Shown piece by piece: positions 34,675-45,103 of a stretch of DNA of 54,751 nucleotides (positions are counted from its first letter, which is position 1; each line of letters starts with the position of its first letter). Under the pieces are notes generated by a model, which worked only from the letters and a program-made list of their open reading frames with translations, ran no database searches and had not been told where the DNA came from. The stretch is from Microvirga tunisiensis (lineage in GTDB: Bacteria; Pseudomonadota; Alphaproteobacteria; Rhizobiales; Beijerinckiaceae). Where the stretch lies: positions 1-54,751 of the forward strand of contig NZ_VOSK01000018.1 of NCBI RefSeq assembly GCF_009296175.1, given 5' to 3'. The translations under genes were made by a program, and so were the position numbers.

Positions 34675-36354
34675 GTGCAGAGCGACAGATTTCGGCCCTT
34701 CCTGCCGGCCGAGGAGGAGATCGTTTCCCGGCTCCTCAGCGGCGATCTCGATCGTCTGGGCGACGGCTCGCGTCCGGAAGCGGATGATCCGTCACGGGCC
34801 GTCCGCGCAGCGTTCCTGCGCTTCCTCCTCCTGGGCGGCGAGGAAGGCTATCGGCCCCATGAGAAAGGGGTTCGGCTGAGCGGGGCCTACATCAGGGGTG
34901 TCCTCGACCTCGAGGCATGCCGTGTGTTCCGCGACATCGGGTTGAAGGACTGCCGCTTCGACGCCGCTCCCGTTCTGAGGTCGGCCGTGATCGATCGCCT
35001 GTTCCTGGATGGATCCTTCCTCCCCGGAATCGATGCAGAGCGGCTCGAGGCCCGGGGCGGGCTTTACCTGCGCGGGGCCCACGTCAGCGGGGAGATCCGC
35101 CTCGCCGACGCGCGCCTGGGCGGCAACCTCGCGTGCGATGGGGCTACCATTCACGCGATCGGAGGCATCGCGCTCAATGCCAGAAGCCTCGAGGTGCGCA
35201 ACATCTACCTGCGGGGCGCCGATATCAGGGGCGGCATCAACGTGTCGGGCGCGCAACTCGCAGCCGACTTCGATTGCGCCGGGCTCGTCGTCTACCGTCC
35301 GGACAAGGTCGCGATCGGTGCCGACGCCATCAAGGCGGGTGGCAGCGTCATCCTGCGCGCCGCCGCCGTCGAGGGCGAGGTGCGGCTGCTGGGATCCCAC
35401 ATCGGAGGAGACCTGGACTGCACCGGCGCGGCCTTCGTCAATCCCGGTCACAATGCGCTCCAGTTGAGCCGCACCTTGATCGAAGGCGCCTTCTTCCTGC
35501 GCAACGGTGCCGAGGTCAAGGGTCTCCTGGACATGCAGGGAGCCTCGATCGACACGGTCCATGATGAATTCGCGTGTTGGCCCGGCAAGGGCGATGTCCG
35601 GTTGAACCGCTGCCGCTACGGGGCCTTCATCGACGGGCCGGTCGATGCAGCGGGCCGTCTCGCTTGGCTCTCATTGCAGACACCGGAGCGCTGGGGCGAG
35701 GACTTCTGGCCGCAGCCCTTCGAGCATCTCGCGACGGTCTTTCGCGAGATGGGACACGATGAGGATGCGCGCGCCGTGCTCATTGCGAAGGAGCGCCTGC
35801 AAAGGCGGGCACGTCGGAAGCGGGCGCGGTCCCGCCTGTGGCGGGGGATGATCGCCATCAAGGACGGCGTTCTGGAGGTCACCGTCGCCTACGGGCGCCA
35901 GCCGCTTTTGGCCTTCGTGTGGCTCACGCTCTTCTGGCTTTTCGGCGTCATCATCTTCGGATACGCGGAGCTACAGGACGCCTTCAAGCCGAACAGCCCC
36001 GTGGTCCTGCGCTCGCCCGAGTGGACACTGTGCGGGGTCGGCAAGTCCGAGCAGCGATTTCTCGCATCGACGCAACAGTCCGTGAGCGGTCGTGCCGAGG
36101 CGGGCCAAACGCAGCTTGCGTGTTTCCGCGAGCAGTGGGAGGCGTCGAGCTACCCCCGCTTCAATGCCTGGATGTATTCCATGGACACGCTGCTGCCGGT
36201 GCTCGAGATGGATCAGAAGGCGTATTGGCGGCCGGATCCATCGAAGCGTTGGGGCACGTCCGCCCTGACCTACTTCTATTTCCAGTCCGTCGTGGGGTGG
36301 GCGCTGAGCCTGCTGGCCGTTGCCGGGTTTTCCGGCCTCGTGAAGTCGCAATGA
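34675..36354 (+). CDS. Membrane-anchored beta-solenoid (bactofilin/pentapeptide-like) protein
   Basis: About 559 residues from the GTG at 34675, which has AAAGG upstream; a TTG at 34627 would add 16. Residues about 65-320 are made of short repeats with G-x-L/I-x-L/A pattern (YLRGAHVSGEIRLADARLGG), typical of a right-handed beta-solenoid. A basic amphipathic stretch (RLQRRARRKRARSRLWRGM) precedes a membrane segment (LAFVWLTLFWLFGVIIFGY), then a periplasmic loop with two cysteines and LPVLEMDQKAYWRP, then a last membrane helix. I recognise the architecture but not a function. Confidence 0.75.
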   Translation: MQSDRFRPFLPAEEEIVSRLLSGDLDRLGDGSRPEADDPSRAVRAAFLRFLLLGGEEGYRPHEKGVRLSGAYIRGVLDLEACRVFRDIGLKDCRFDAAPVLRSAVIDRLFLDGSFLPGIDAERLEARGGLYLRGAHVSGEIRLADARLGGNLACDGATIHAIGGIALNARSLEVRNIYLRGADIRGGINVSGAQLAADFDCAGLVVYRPDKVAIGADAIKAGGSVILRAAAVEGEVRLLGSHIGGDLDCTGAAFVNPGHNALQLSRTLIEGAFFLRNGAEVKGLLDMQGASIDTVHDEFACWPGKGDVRLNRCRYGAFIDGPVDAAGRLAWLSLQTPERWGEDFWPQPFEHLATVFREMGHDEDARAVLIAKERLQRRARRKRARSRLWRGMIAIKDGVLEVTVAYGRQPLLAFVWLTLFWLFGVIIFGYAELQDAFKPNSPVVLRSPEWTLCGVGKSEQRFLASTQQSVSGRAEAGQTQLACFREQWEASSYPRFNAWMYSMDTLLPVLEMDQKAYWRPDPSKRWGTSALTYFYFQSVVGWALSLLAVAGFSGLVKSQ

Positions 36355-36480
36355 TGGGAGCCAGCGTCTTGGCGACGAGGTCCATCATCCCCCGGCTGTC
36401 GGGACCATGGTCGACAATGTCGCCGAGGAAGATGACGCGAGGCTCGCGCCCACGCCGCGCTCGCCGACCTTCCACCGCGG
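36355..36480 (-). pseudogene. Remnant of a metallophosphatase
   Basis: On the minus strand, PRVIFLGDIVDHGPDSRGMM is followed by DLVAKTLA. GD-x-V-D-x-GPDS is the second metal-binding block of serine/threonine-type metallophosphatases. The upstream GDIHG block is absent and the frame breaks on both sides, so only ~40 codons survive. Confidence 0.55.
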
Positions 36481-36555
36481 ACGGGGCTGCCGGCCTGGGG
36501 AAACATCCCGGGTCGCACCCATTGATACCACGTCTGGATTCCCCTTCCGGCCAAC

Positions 36556-36834
36556 GATCCGACAGATCTATGGATTCGTGGAAACGCAGCCGACCAGATC
36601 ATCAGGGGCGAGTTCACCCCGCCGGTGGCAGGGAGGGAGTTCCCGAACCCCGATACCTACGATTTCACCATCCTGCCCATCAAACGAGGATTCCTTAGAA
36701 GCCCAGGGAACCAGATGGCCCTTATGTGGAGCGGTGCCTGCAGGAGATTCCCGAGGCTGCGTTTCTCCTCGCGCTTGCCGACAGCCGCGAGGAGGTGGGT
36801 GGGAACCGCCTGCGGAACCAGTAGACGCCGGTCT
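36556..36834 (+). pseudogene. Frameshifted remnant of an unrecognised gene
   Basis: A plausible coding fragment reads ADQIIRGEFTPPVAGREFPN, then DTYDFTILPIKRGFLRS. A shift to another frame continues with DGPYVERCLQEIPEAAFLLA and ends at a TAG. The change of frame at about 36700 suggests decay. I do not recognise the protein. Confidence 0.3.
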
Positions 36835-36943
36835 TGGGATGCTTCCAGGGACGTGCCATTGCAAGGATCATGTGTACCACTCGGGCGGCATGAAACCTAT
36901 GTGGAGCCTGGATTTAAGGTGAATGCTTGATTTTGAGCAGGAG

Positions 36944-37033
36944 TGGCGGAGAGGGGGAGATTCGAACTCCCGATACGGTTGCCCGTATGCCGCATTTCGA
37001 GTGCGGTGCATTCAACCACTCTGCCACCTCTCC
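36944..37033 (-). tRNA. tRNA-Ser (anticodon CGA)
   Basis: A 90-nt class II tRNA including an encoded CCA. The acceptor stem pairs GGAGAGG with CCTCTCC, the T arm contains GTTCGAATC, the anticodon loop reads ACTCGAAA, and there is a long variable arm (ATACGGGCAACCGTAT). It lies between decayed sequence and the rplU operon. tRNA-Ser genes are common integration sites, but no integrase is adjacent. Confidence 0.95.
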
Positions 37034-37123
37034 GGGGTGCGAAGGACCTTGGTCCCGCTGGTTGAGGCGGGGTGGATATCACGGGCTTGGCGGGTCTTCA
37101 AGCACCAAAAATCAGGTTTTTGA

Positions 37124-37152
37124 TTGACAAAGGCGAGGGCAGTCCGTAGGTA
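37124..37152 (+). promoter_or_regulatory. Candidate promoter of rplU-rpmA
   Basis: TTGACA at 37124-37129 is a perfect -35 box. With a 17-bp spacer the -10 position reads TAGGTA (37147-37152), a weak match. The ATG of rplU is ~140 nt further on, leaving a leader long enough for regulation. Confidence 0.5.
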
Positions 37153-37295
37153 GGCCTCCTCTATGAGCGGGTACGAGTGCCTGCCCATATCCATGCGGCA
37201 GCTCAGTCTGCCGTGAACCGAAGCCGGAACTGCCAAAAAGCCAATCCGGTGGGGACTTTCCCCGCTGAGAATTGGGTTTGAACACGAGGATCAAG

Positions 37296-37688
37296 ATGTT
37301 CGCAGTGATCAAGACCGGCGGCAAGCAATATCGCGTTGCCGCCAACGACGTCATCACCGTCGCCACGCTCGCAGGTGAGCCAGGCGCTGCCGTTACATTC
37401 GACCAGGTTCTCATGGTCACGAACGACGGCTCGACCCAGGTGGGCGCCCCCCTCGTGGAGGGCGTGACTGTGGCAGGCGAGGTGGTGGAACATACCCGCG
37501 GCGAGAAGGTCATCTCCTTCAAGAAGCGCCGTCGCCAGAATTCGCGCCGCAAGCGCGGGCATCGCCAGGACTATACCGTGGTGCGGATCACCGAGATCCT
37601 CTCCGCGGGCGCGAAGCCCAAGAAGGCTGCGGCTAAGAAGACCACCAAGGCTGCGGCTGACGAAGCTGCGCCGGCCACCGCTGAATAA
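37296..37688 (+). CDS. rplU: 50S ribosomal protein L21
   Basis: A 130-residue ribosomal protein. [14 protein letters not shown] is the L21 N-terminus, and [20 protein letters not shown] is the rRNA-binding basic loop. The C-terminal extension is Ala/Lys-rich ([13 protein letters not shown]), as in many alphaproteobacteria. First gene of the conserved rplU-rpmA pair, 35 nt upstream of rpmA. Confidence 0.98.
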   Translation: MFAVIKTGGKQYRVAANDVITVATLAGEPGAAVTFDQVLMVTNDGSTQVGAPLVEGVTVAGEVVEHTRGEKVISFKKRRRQNSRRKRGHRQDYTVVRITEILSAGAKPKKAAAKKTTKAAADEAAPATAE

Positions 37689-37723
37689 GCGTTCGGCAAC
37701 TGACAGGAACACGGGAGTAACCC

Positions 37724-37990
37724 ATGGCTCACAAAAAAGCAGGCGGTTCGTCTCGCAACGGCCGTGACTCGGCAGGCCGTCGTCTGGGCGTCAAGAGATT
37801 CGGCGATCAGCAGGTTGTCGCCGGCAACATCATTATTCGTCAGCGCGGCACGAAATGGCATGCCGGCGCCAATGTCGGCATGGGCAAAGACCACACCCTC
37901 TTTGCCACGGCCGATGGCCGAGTCCGATTCCTGACGCGTCAAGGCCGAGCTTTTGTATCGGTCGTACCGGCTCAAGAGGCCGCAGAGTAA
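37724..37990 (+). CDS. rpmA: 50S ribosomal protein L27
   Basis: An 88-residue protein starting [20 protein letters not shown], the flexible L27 tail that reaches the peptidyl-transferase centre. GGGAG lies upstream. It is followed by an intergenic region with a strong hairpin. Confidence 0.98.
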   Translation: MAHKKAGGSSRNGRDSAGRRLGVKRFGDQQVVAGNIIIRQRGTKWHAGANVGMGKDHTLFATADGRVRFLTRQGRAFVSVVPAQEAAE

Positions 37991-38094
37991 ACGGCGAGAG
38001 CGAAACGAAGGAGCTCCCGCCGGCATCACACCGACCCGGCGGATCTAAAGCTCCAATCAGGCCCAAAAGGCCAAGCTCAGATCCGAAATCGACA

Positions 38095-38119
38095 GGGGAG
38101 GTGGGATGTCCACCTCCCC
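38095..38119 (+). terminator. Terminator-like hairpin after rpmA
   Basis: GGGGAGGTGG pairs perfectly with CCACCTCCCC around a GATGT loop. It is followed by TTCGTCATTTCT, a T-rich but imperfect tail. It probably ends or attenuates the rplU-rpmA transcript. Confidence 0.65.
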
Positions 38120-38168
38120 TTCGTCATTTCTCGGGCCCAAGGGGGGCCCAACGGATCGGAGCAAGACG

Positions 38169-38819
38169 ATGTTTCCCGACCTCACCCGTGACGATGTTTT
38201 CCGCCTCGAGACCCGCGGCCTGTGGCTGCGCTGGGCCCGTCTCGCGGATGCTCAAGCCATCGTACGCCTTGCCGGTGAGAAATCGGTCGCGGAGATGACG
38301 GCTCGAATTCCGCATCCGTATCACCCGGACGATGCCGAGCGATTTATCTTCCAGTCCCGGCGGTCCAATGCGGACGGCCATGGGCTGCAGCTCGCCATCA
38401 CGCCGAAGGGGCGGCCGAACAGCCTCATCGGCATGGTGGGTATCGGCCCCGATCCGGAGATGGGCAAGCCCAGCCTCGGCTACTGGCTCGGTACTCCCTA
38501 CTGGGGCAAGGGCTATGCTACCAAGGTAGCCCGAGCGCTGATCGATGCCTTCTTTGCTTATGGCGAGATGGACGAGCTCACCGCGTCGGCCCGGGTCATC
38601 AAGCCGGCCTCCCGGCGGGTGCTGGAGAAGTGCGGCTTCGCCTATCAGGGCGCCGGCCTCGTCGAGCTGCCGGCCCGGGGAGGGCTCTATCCGGCCGACC
38701 ATTTCCGCCTCGACCGGCGGGCATGGGAGAGCCTGAAGAGCTGGGGCCATACCGGCCTCGTGCGCGAGCCTCTCTCCGTCGAGGTCGAGGTGGACCGGGA
38801 TATGTCCCTCGCGAGCTGA
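38169..38819 (+). CDS. GNAT-family N-acetyltransferase, RimJ/RimL type
   Basis: A 216-residue acetyl-CoA-dependent transferase. The ATG at 38169 follows GGAG; an upstream GTG or ATG would add 21 residues without homology. LGYWLGTPYWGKGYATKVAR is the acetyl-CoA binding loop (WGKGYAT), and RVLEKCGFAYQG the C-terminal motif. Such proteins acetylate ribosomal protein N-termini or small molecules. Its place between rpmA and obgE is conserved in this group. Confidence 0.88.
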   Translation: MFPDLTRDDVFRLETRGLWLRWARLADAQAIVRLAGEKSVAEMTARIPHPYHPDDAERFIFQSRRSNADGHGLQLAITPKGRPNSLIGMVGIGPDPEMGKPSLGYWLGTPYWGKGYATKVARALIDAFFAYGEMDELTASARVIKPASRRVLEKCGFAYQGAGLVELPARGGLYPADHFRLDRRAWESLKSWGHTGLVREPLSVEVEVDRDMSLAS

Positions 38820-38868
38820 AAAACAGGAGGCGCTGCCGAGATTTCGGGGGCGCTTCTTCCAGCACGCG

Positions 38869-39042
38869 GATTTCAAAAGTGGTTCCGGTTTTCCGCACGA
38901 TGCGCTCATCAAGGAATGGGCATCGGATGGATTCCAAATGTGGATTCCACTTTTGGGCCCGATGCTCTAGATCCGCGTTGCCCCCGCACGGTCATCGTGG
39001 ATGGGCGCGTTTTTTCACCGCAAAACCGGATCCGGTTTTGCG
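38869..39042. repeat. Intergenic palindromic repeat cluster before obgE
   Basis: Three elements lie in the 250-bp gap. One holds TTTTCCGCACGATGCGCTC (38890-38908), which recurs at 45267-45285. One has GTGGATTCCACTTTTGGG with TCGGATG nearby. A perfect 24-nt palindrome lies at 39019-39042 (half-site CGCAAAACCGGA). Similar AAGTGG-type elements occur at 44533 and 45153. These look like REP-type dispersed elements. Confidence 0.6.
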
Positions 39043-39063
39043 AAAAATGCTCCAGTCCCGTAA

Positions 39064-41222
<2,159 letters not shown>

Positions 41223-42062
41223 TCGTCGTTCATGAGTTGTAGCAGCGCTCGGGCGTCGCCGGGGGCCGCGCTTTTGATGTCATTGTCGAAATAGACGTAA
41301 ACGCTGCGCCCGCTCTTCCGCCAATCGGCGATGTGGCGCTCCCAATTCTGCAGCGTCTCGGCAGAGTAGCTGCCCGCATAGCGCCCATTGGTGCCATGGG
41401 CACGCACATAGACGAAATCCGTCGTGGCTTCCCAGGGCGCAGGCGCGTCGGCGTGATCGGAAATGCAGAGCGCCGCATTGTGGTCCCGCAGAATGCGGAA
41501 GGTCGATTCCTCATACCAGCTCGTGTGACGGAACTCGAAGGCACAGCGCCGGCCCTCGGGGATCAGCGACAAGCAGCGCGCCACCCGCTCCCGCGTCTCG
41601 TCATCGGCCTTGAAGGTGGGCGGCAGCTGGAACAGGACCGGGCCGAATTTCTCGCCGAGGGCGTTCATCCGGTCGAAGACGAGGTTGATGCTCTCCTCGA
41701 TCCCTTTCAGCCGCTTCATGTGGGTGATGAAGCGCGAAGCCTTCCAGGCGAACAGAAAGCCCTTCGGCGTGGAATCGTGCCAAGCCCTTACGGCCTGCTC
41801 GGTCGGGAGCCTGTAGAAGGAATTGTTGATCTCCGCCGTGTCGAAACGCTGGATGTAATAGGACAGGAAGTCCTTGATCTTTAAGCGCGGCGGGTAGAAA
41901 GGTCCATGCCAGGACCTGTAGTGCCAGCCCGAGGTTCCGATCCGGATCTCCGTCTTCATCATGGCAGACGTGATCATGCGGCTTGGCTCGTGAGCCGCCG
42001 GACGTGCTATGGGTTCTGAACGATGTATTTCCCCTGAAGCAATCAGGGGCTGGGACTTGGAC

Positions 42063-43400
42063 ATGGACGATACTCGAGCCCTGGGCGCACAATCGCTTAC
42101 TCAACACCTCAACGCGTCAGGTGCGGCTTTGGTTGGCAATCCAGGCGTTCCGGCTCTGATGGCCGATCTCGGCCGCCGCGTGCGGGCCGCAGCCCGGCAG
42201 GTGGCGCTGGCGAGTGCCGAAGGCAAGAATGCGGCGCTGCATGCCATGGCTGCCTGCATCCGAACCCGTGCGGATGCGATCCTTGCCGCCAATGCCGAGG
42301 ATCTGGCCGATGCGAGGGCCAAAGGGCCGAGCGGTGCCTTCATCGATCGCCTCATCCTCAACCCTGAGCGCCTCGACGCTATCGCCGATGCGGTCGAGAG
42401 CATTGCGGCGCTGCCTGATCCGGTCGGGCGTGTGCTCGCCCGGTTCGAGCGTCCCAATGGCCTGCAGATCGAGCGTGTGGCGACGCCGCTCGGCGTGATC
42501 GGCGTCATCTTCGAGAGCCGTCCCAACGTGACGGCCGATGCGGGGGCGCTCTGCCTCAAGGCGGGCAATGCCGCGATCCTGCGGGCCGGTTCGGAGAGCT
42601 TCCGCTCCTCGCTTGCCATTGCGGAGGCGATGGGTGAGGGGCTGGAGCAGGCCGGACTGCCTGCCGATGCGATCCGCCTCGTGCCGACTCGTGACCGCGC
42701 GGCGGTGGGAGCCATGCTCTCAGGCCTCGACGGCAATCTCGACGTGATCGTGCCGCGTGGCGGCAAGAGCCTTGTCGCGCGGGTCCAGGAGGAGGCGAGG
42801 GTGCCGGTCTTCGCGCATCTGGAGGGCCTCAATCATGTCTATGTGCATGGCGGGGCCGACCTGGAAATGGCGAAGGAAATTGTGCTGAACGCCAAAATGC
42901 GCCGCACGGGCGTCTGCGGTTCGGCCGAGACGCTGCTGGTGGACCAGGCCTGTGCCGAGACGCATCTCAAGCCCCTGATCTCCGTGCTGCTCGACGCGGG
43001 CTGCGCCGTGCGCGGCGACGAGGCCGTGCAGATGGCCGATTCCCGCGTTGCGCCGGCTACGGACGAGGATTGGCGCACCGAATACCTCGACGCCATCATC
43101 TCGGCTCGGATCGTCGACAGCCTTGATGTCGCCCTGGCGCATATCGAGACCTACGGCTCGCATCACACCGATTCCATCGTCACGAATGATGCCGCGGCCG
43201 CCGAGCGCTTCCTGGCCGAGGTCGACTCCGCCATCGTCCTCCACAACGCCTCGACCCAGTTTGCCGATGGTGGCGAGTTCGGGTTCGGCGCCGAGATCGG
43301 CATCGCCACGGGACGCATGCATGCCCGCGGACCGGTTGGGGTGGAGCAGCTGACGTCGTTCAAATACCGCATCCGCGGCTCGGGCCAGACGCGCCCGTGA
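42063..43400 (+). CDS. proA: Glutamate-5-semialdehyde dehydrogenase (gamma-glutamyl phosphate reductase)
   Basis: A 445-residue NADPH-dependent enzyme, second step of proline synthesis. [10 protein letters not shown] (42063) is the likely start. [20 protein letters not shown] and the catalytic cysteine in [14 protein letters not shown] are conserved, as is the C-terminal [20 protein letters not shown]. It overlaps nadD by 4 nt (GTGA). Confidence 0.97.
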   Translation: MDDTRALGAQSLTQHLNASGAALVGNPGVPALMADLGRRVRAAARQVALASAEGKNAALHAMAACIRTRADAILAANAEDLADARAKGPSGAFIDRLILNPERLDAIADAVESIAALPDPVGRVLARFERPNGLQIERVATPLGVIGVIFESRPNVTADAGALCLKAGNAAILRAGSESFRSSLAIAEAMGEGLEQAGLPADAIRLVPTRDRAAVGAMLSGLDGNLDVIVPRGGKSLVARVQEEARVPVFAHLEGLNHVYVHGGADLEMAKEIVLNAKMRRTGVCGSAETLLVDQACAETHLKPLISVLLDAGCAVRGDEAVQMADSRVAPATDEDWRTEYLDAIISARIVDSLDVALAHIETYGSHHTDSIVTNDAAAAERFLAEVDSAIVLHNASTQFADGGEFGFGAEIGIATGRMHARGPVGVEQLTSFKYRIRGSGQTRP

Positions 43401-44053
43401 AGTCATCGTCTTCCCGCTTCCGCATCAGGCCCTCGGGCCTGACCCGTCTGCCGCGGGCGGCTGCCGGTATGCGGATCGGACTTTATGGCGGGTCATTCAA
43501 TCCGGCCCATGCCGGGCACCGCCATGTGAGCCTCATGGCCCTGAAGCGGCTCGGGCTCGACCGGGTCTGGTGGATCGTCACGCCAGGAAATCCCCTGAAG
43601 GACACCGGCGAACTGGCAACGACCGCGATGCGTGTGGAAGAGGCCAAGCAGGTTTCAGACGATCCCCGCATCGATGTGACCGCCTTTGAGGAGGAAATCG
43701 GGGCCCGCTACACGGTGGACACCCTGGCCTACCTCAAGCGGCGCTATCCCGGGGTTCATTTCGTCTGGATCATGGGCGCGGACAATCTGGCAAGCTTCCA
43801 CCGCTGGCGCGGCTGGCGGCGCATTGCCCGCATGATGCCGATGGCCGTGATCGACCGGCCCGGCTGGACCCTGAAGGCCGTCCGGTCCAAAACCGCCGCG
43901 GCTCTGTCCGCCAGCCGGATCGGCGAGAACGAGGCTCTTGCTCTGCCGGGACGTGAACCGCCGGCCTGGGTCTTCCTGCACGGGCCTCGGTCCCACTTAT
44001 CGTCTACCAAGCTGCGCCAAATGAGACGAACTTCTCCCTCCGGAGGACGTTGA
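43397..44053 (+). CDS. nadD: Nicotinate-mononucleotide adenylyltransferase
   Basis: A 218-residue NAD-synthesis enzyme. [20 protein letters not shown] holds the T/SxGH-type nucleotide-binding motif, and [20 protein letters not shown] and the C-terminal SSTKLRQM (ISST-like) motif follow. It starts at a GTG overlapping proA's stop; an ATG at 43469 begins the conserved core. Overlaps rsfS (TTGA). Confidence 0.95.
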   Translation: MKSSSSRFRIRPSGLTRLPRAAAGMRIGLYGGSFNPAHAGHRHVSLMALKRLGLDRVWWIVTPGNPLKDTGELATTAMRVEEAKQVSDDPRIDVTAFEEEIGARYTVDTLAYLKRRYPGVHFVWIMGADNLASFHRWRGWRRIARMMPMAVIDRPGWTLKAVRSKTAAALSASRIGENEALALPGREPPAWVFLHGPRSHLSSTKLRQMRRTSPSGGR

Positions 44054-44532
44054 AAAATGGGGCCCTCCTACATTATCTTAAGGATCGGCACCATCGAGTG
44101 CTGCTGAGAAAGGGTCTGAACCTGAACCGACTATCTTCCGTCGAAGCGGACAAGAATCCGCTTCCTCCTCTCTCCGGAGCGGACGCTCCGCTAGGTGAGG
44201 ACATCCGGGCCGTTGCCTTGGCTTCCCTCGAGGATATGAAGGCCGAAAACACGGTCGAGATCGACCTGGCCGGAAAAACCTCGCTTGCTGACACTATGAT
44301 CGTGACATCGGGCCGCTCCGACCGCCATGTCGGCGCGATTGCCGACCGTGTGATCAAGGACCTCAAGGACAAGGGGGTCGGGAACGCGCGCGTCGAAGGC
44401 CTGCCTGCCTGCGATTGGGTGCTGATCGACGCTGGCGACGTCCTGATCCACGTTTTCCGTCCTGAGGTCCGTGGCTTTTACAACCTTGAGAAGATGTGGG
44501 GCGCCGACCGCCCGCAGGACCGCGTCAGCTGA
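44050..44532 (+). CDS. rsfS: Ribosome silencing factor RsfS
   Basis: RsfS binds L14 and blocks subunit joining in starvation. The core ASLEDMKAENTVEIDLAGKT, MIVTSGRSDRHVGAIADRV, GLPACDWVLIDAGDVLIHVF and EVRGFYNLEKMW is complete. The start is unclear: the frame opens at a TTG at 44050 after GGAGG, overlapping nadD's stop, giving 160 residues against a usual ~110-130. A GTG at 44098 is an alternative. Confidence 0.93.
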   Translation: MKNGALLHYLKDRHHRVLLRKGLNLNRLSSVEADKNPLPPLSGADAPLGEDIRAVALASLEDMKAENTVEIDLAGKTSLADTMIVTSGRSDRHVGAIADRVIKDLKDKGVGNARVEGLPACDWVLIDAGDVLIHVFRPEVRGFYNLEKMWGADRPQDRVS

Positions 44533-44580
44533 CGCATGATTCGGGCAAGTGGAAACCGGTTGCCCGAACAAGATCATGCG
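44533..44580. repeat. Palindromic intergenic element between rsfS and rlmH
   Basis: A nested inverted repeat. CGCATGAT pairs with ATCATGCG and TCGGGCAA with TTGCCCGA around GTGGAAACCGG. Both arms are perfect, with only five unpaired bases on the right. It matches the REP-type elements seen near obgE and the envC-like gene. Confidence 0.65.
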
Positions 44581-44605
44581 GCACTGAAGTGATAAGGCGA
44601 GATAC

Positions 44606-45100
44606 GTGCGATTGAGCTTGCTGGCCGTGGGCCGTCTCAAGAACGGCCCCGAGCGGGAGCTTGTCGAGCGCTATAAGCAGCGGGTCGATGGCATGGGCCG
44701 TGCCTTGGGCTTGGCGGGGTTCGACATCGTCGAATTGCCCGAGAGCCGGGCACGCCGCGAGGACGACCGGCGCACGGAAGAAGCCTCGGCCCTTCTCGAA
44801 AAGGCCGGCTCGTCCGTGCTGATCGTCTTCGACGAGCGTGGCAGGAGCCCGTCCAGCGAGGCTTTCGCCGAGCGAATCAGGCAGTGGCGCGACGAGGGCC
44901 GCTCCGGCGTGGCCTGTGTGATCGGCGGTCCCGACGGTCTCGATCCCAAGCTGAGGCAGCGCGCCGACCTCGTCGTCTCCTTCGGGGCGCTCACTATGCC
45001 GCACCAGATCGTACGGGCACTCGTGGCCGAGCAGCTCTATAGGGCCCTGACAATCATAGCCGGACACCCTTATCATCGCGCCGGCCACGATGATTCCTGA
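44606..45100 (+). CDS. rlmH: 23S rRNA pseudouridine-1915 N3-methyltransferase
   Basis: A 164-residue SPOUT methyltransferase. The GTG at 44606 follows AAGGCGAG. FVIGGPDGL-like CVIGGPDGLDPKLRQRADL is the knotted SAM-binding loop, and the C-terminus AEQLYRALTIIAGHPYHR is the conserved tail (EQLYRA, YH). It modifies helix 69 in assembled ribosomes. Confidence 0.96.
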   Translation: MRLSLLAVGRLKNGPERELVERYKQRVDGMGRALGLAGFDIVELPESRARREDDRRTEEASALLEKAGSSVLIVFDERGRSPSSEAFAERIRQWRDEGRSGVACVIGGPDGLDPKLRQRADLVVSFGALTMPHQIVRALVAEQLYRALTIIAGHPYHRAGHDDS

Positions 45101-45103
45101 CGG

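Noticed and set aside
36355-36940. Prophage or integrase attachment at tRNA-Ser
   Set aside because: No integrase, no phage gene and no recognisable duplicate of the tRNA 3' end was seen nearby.
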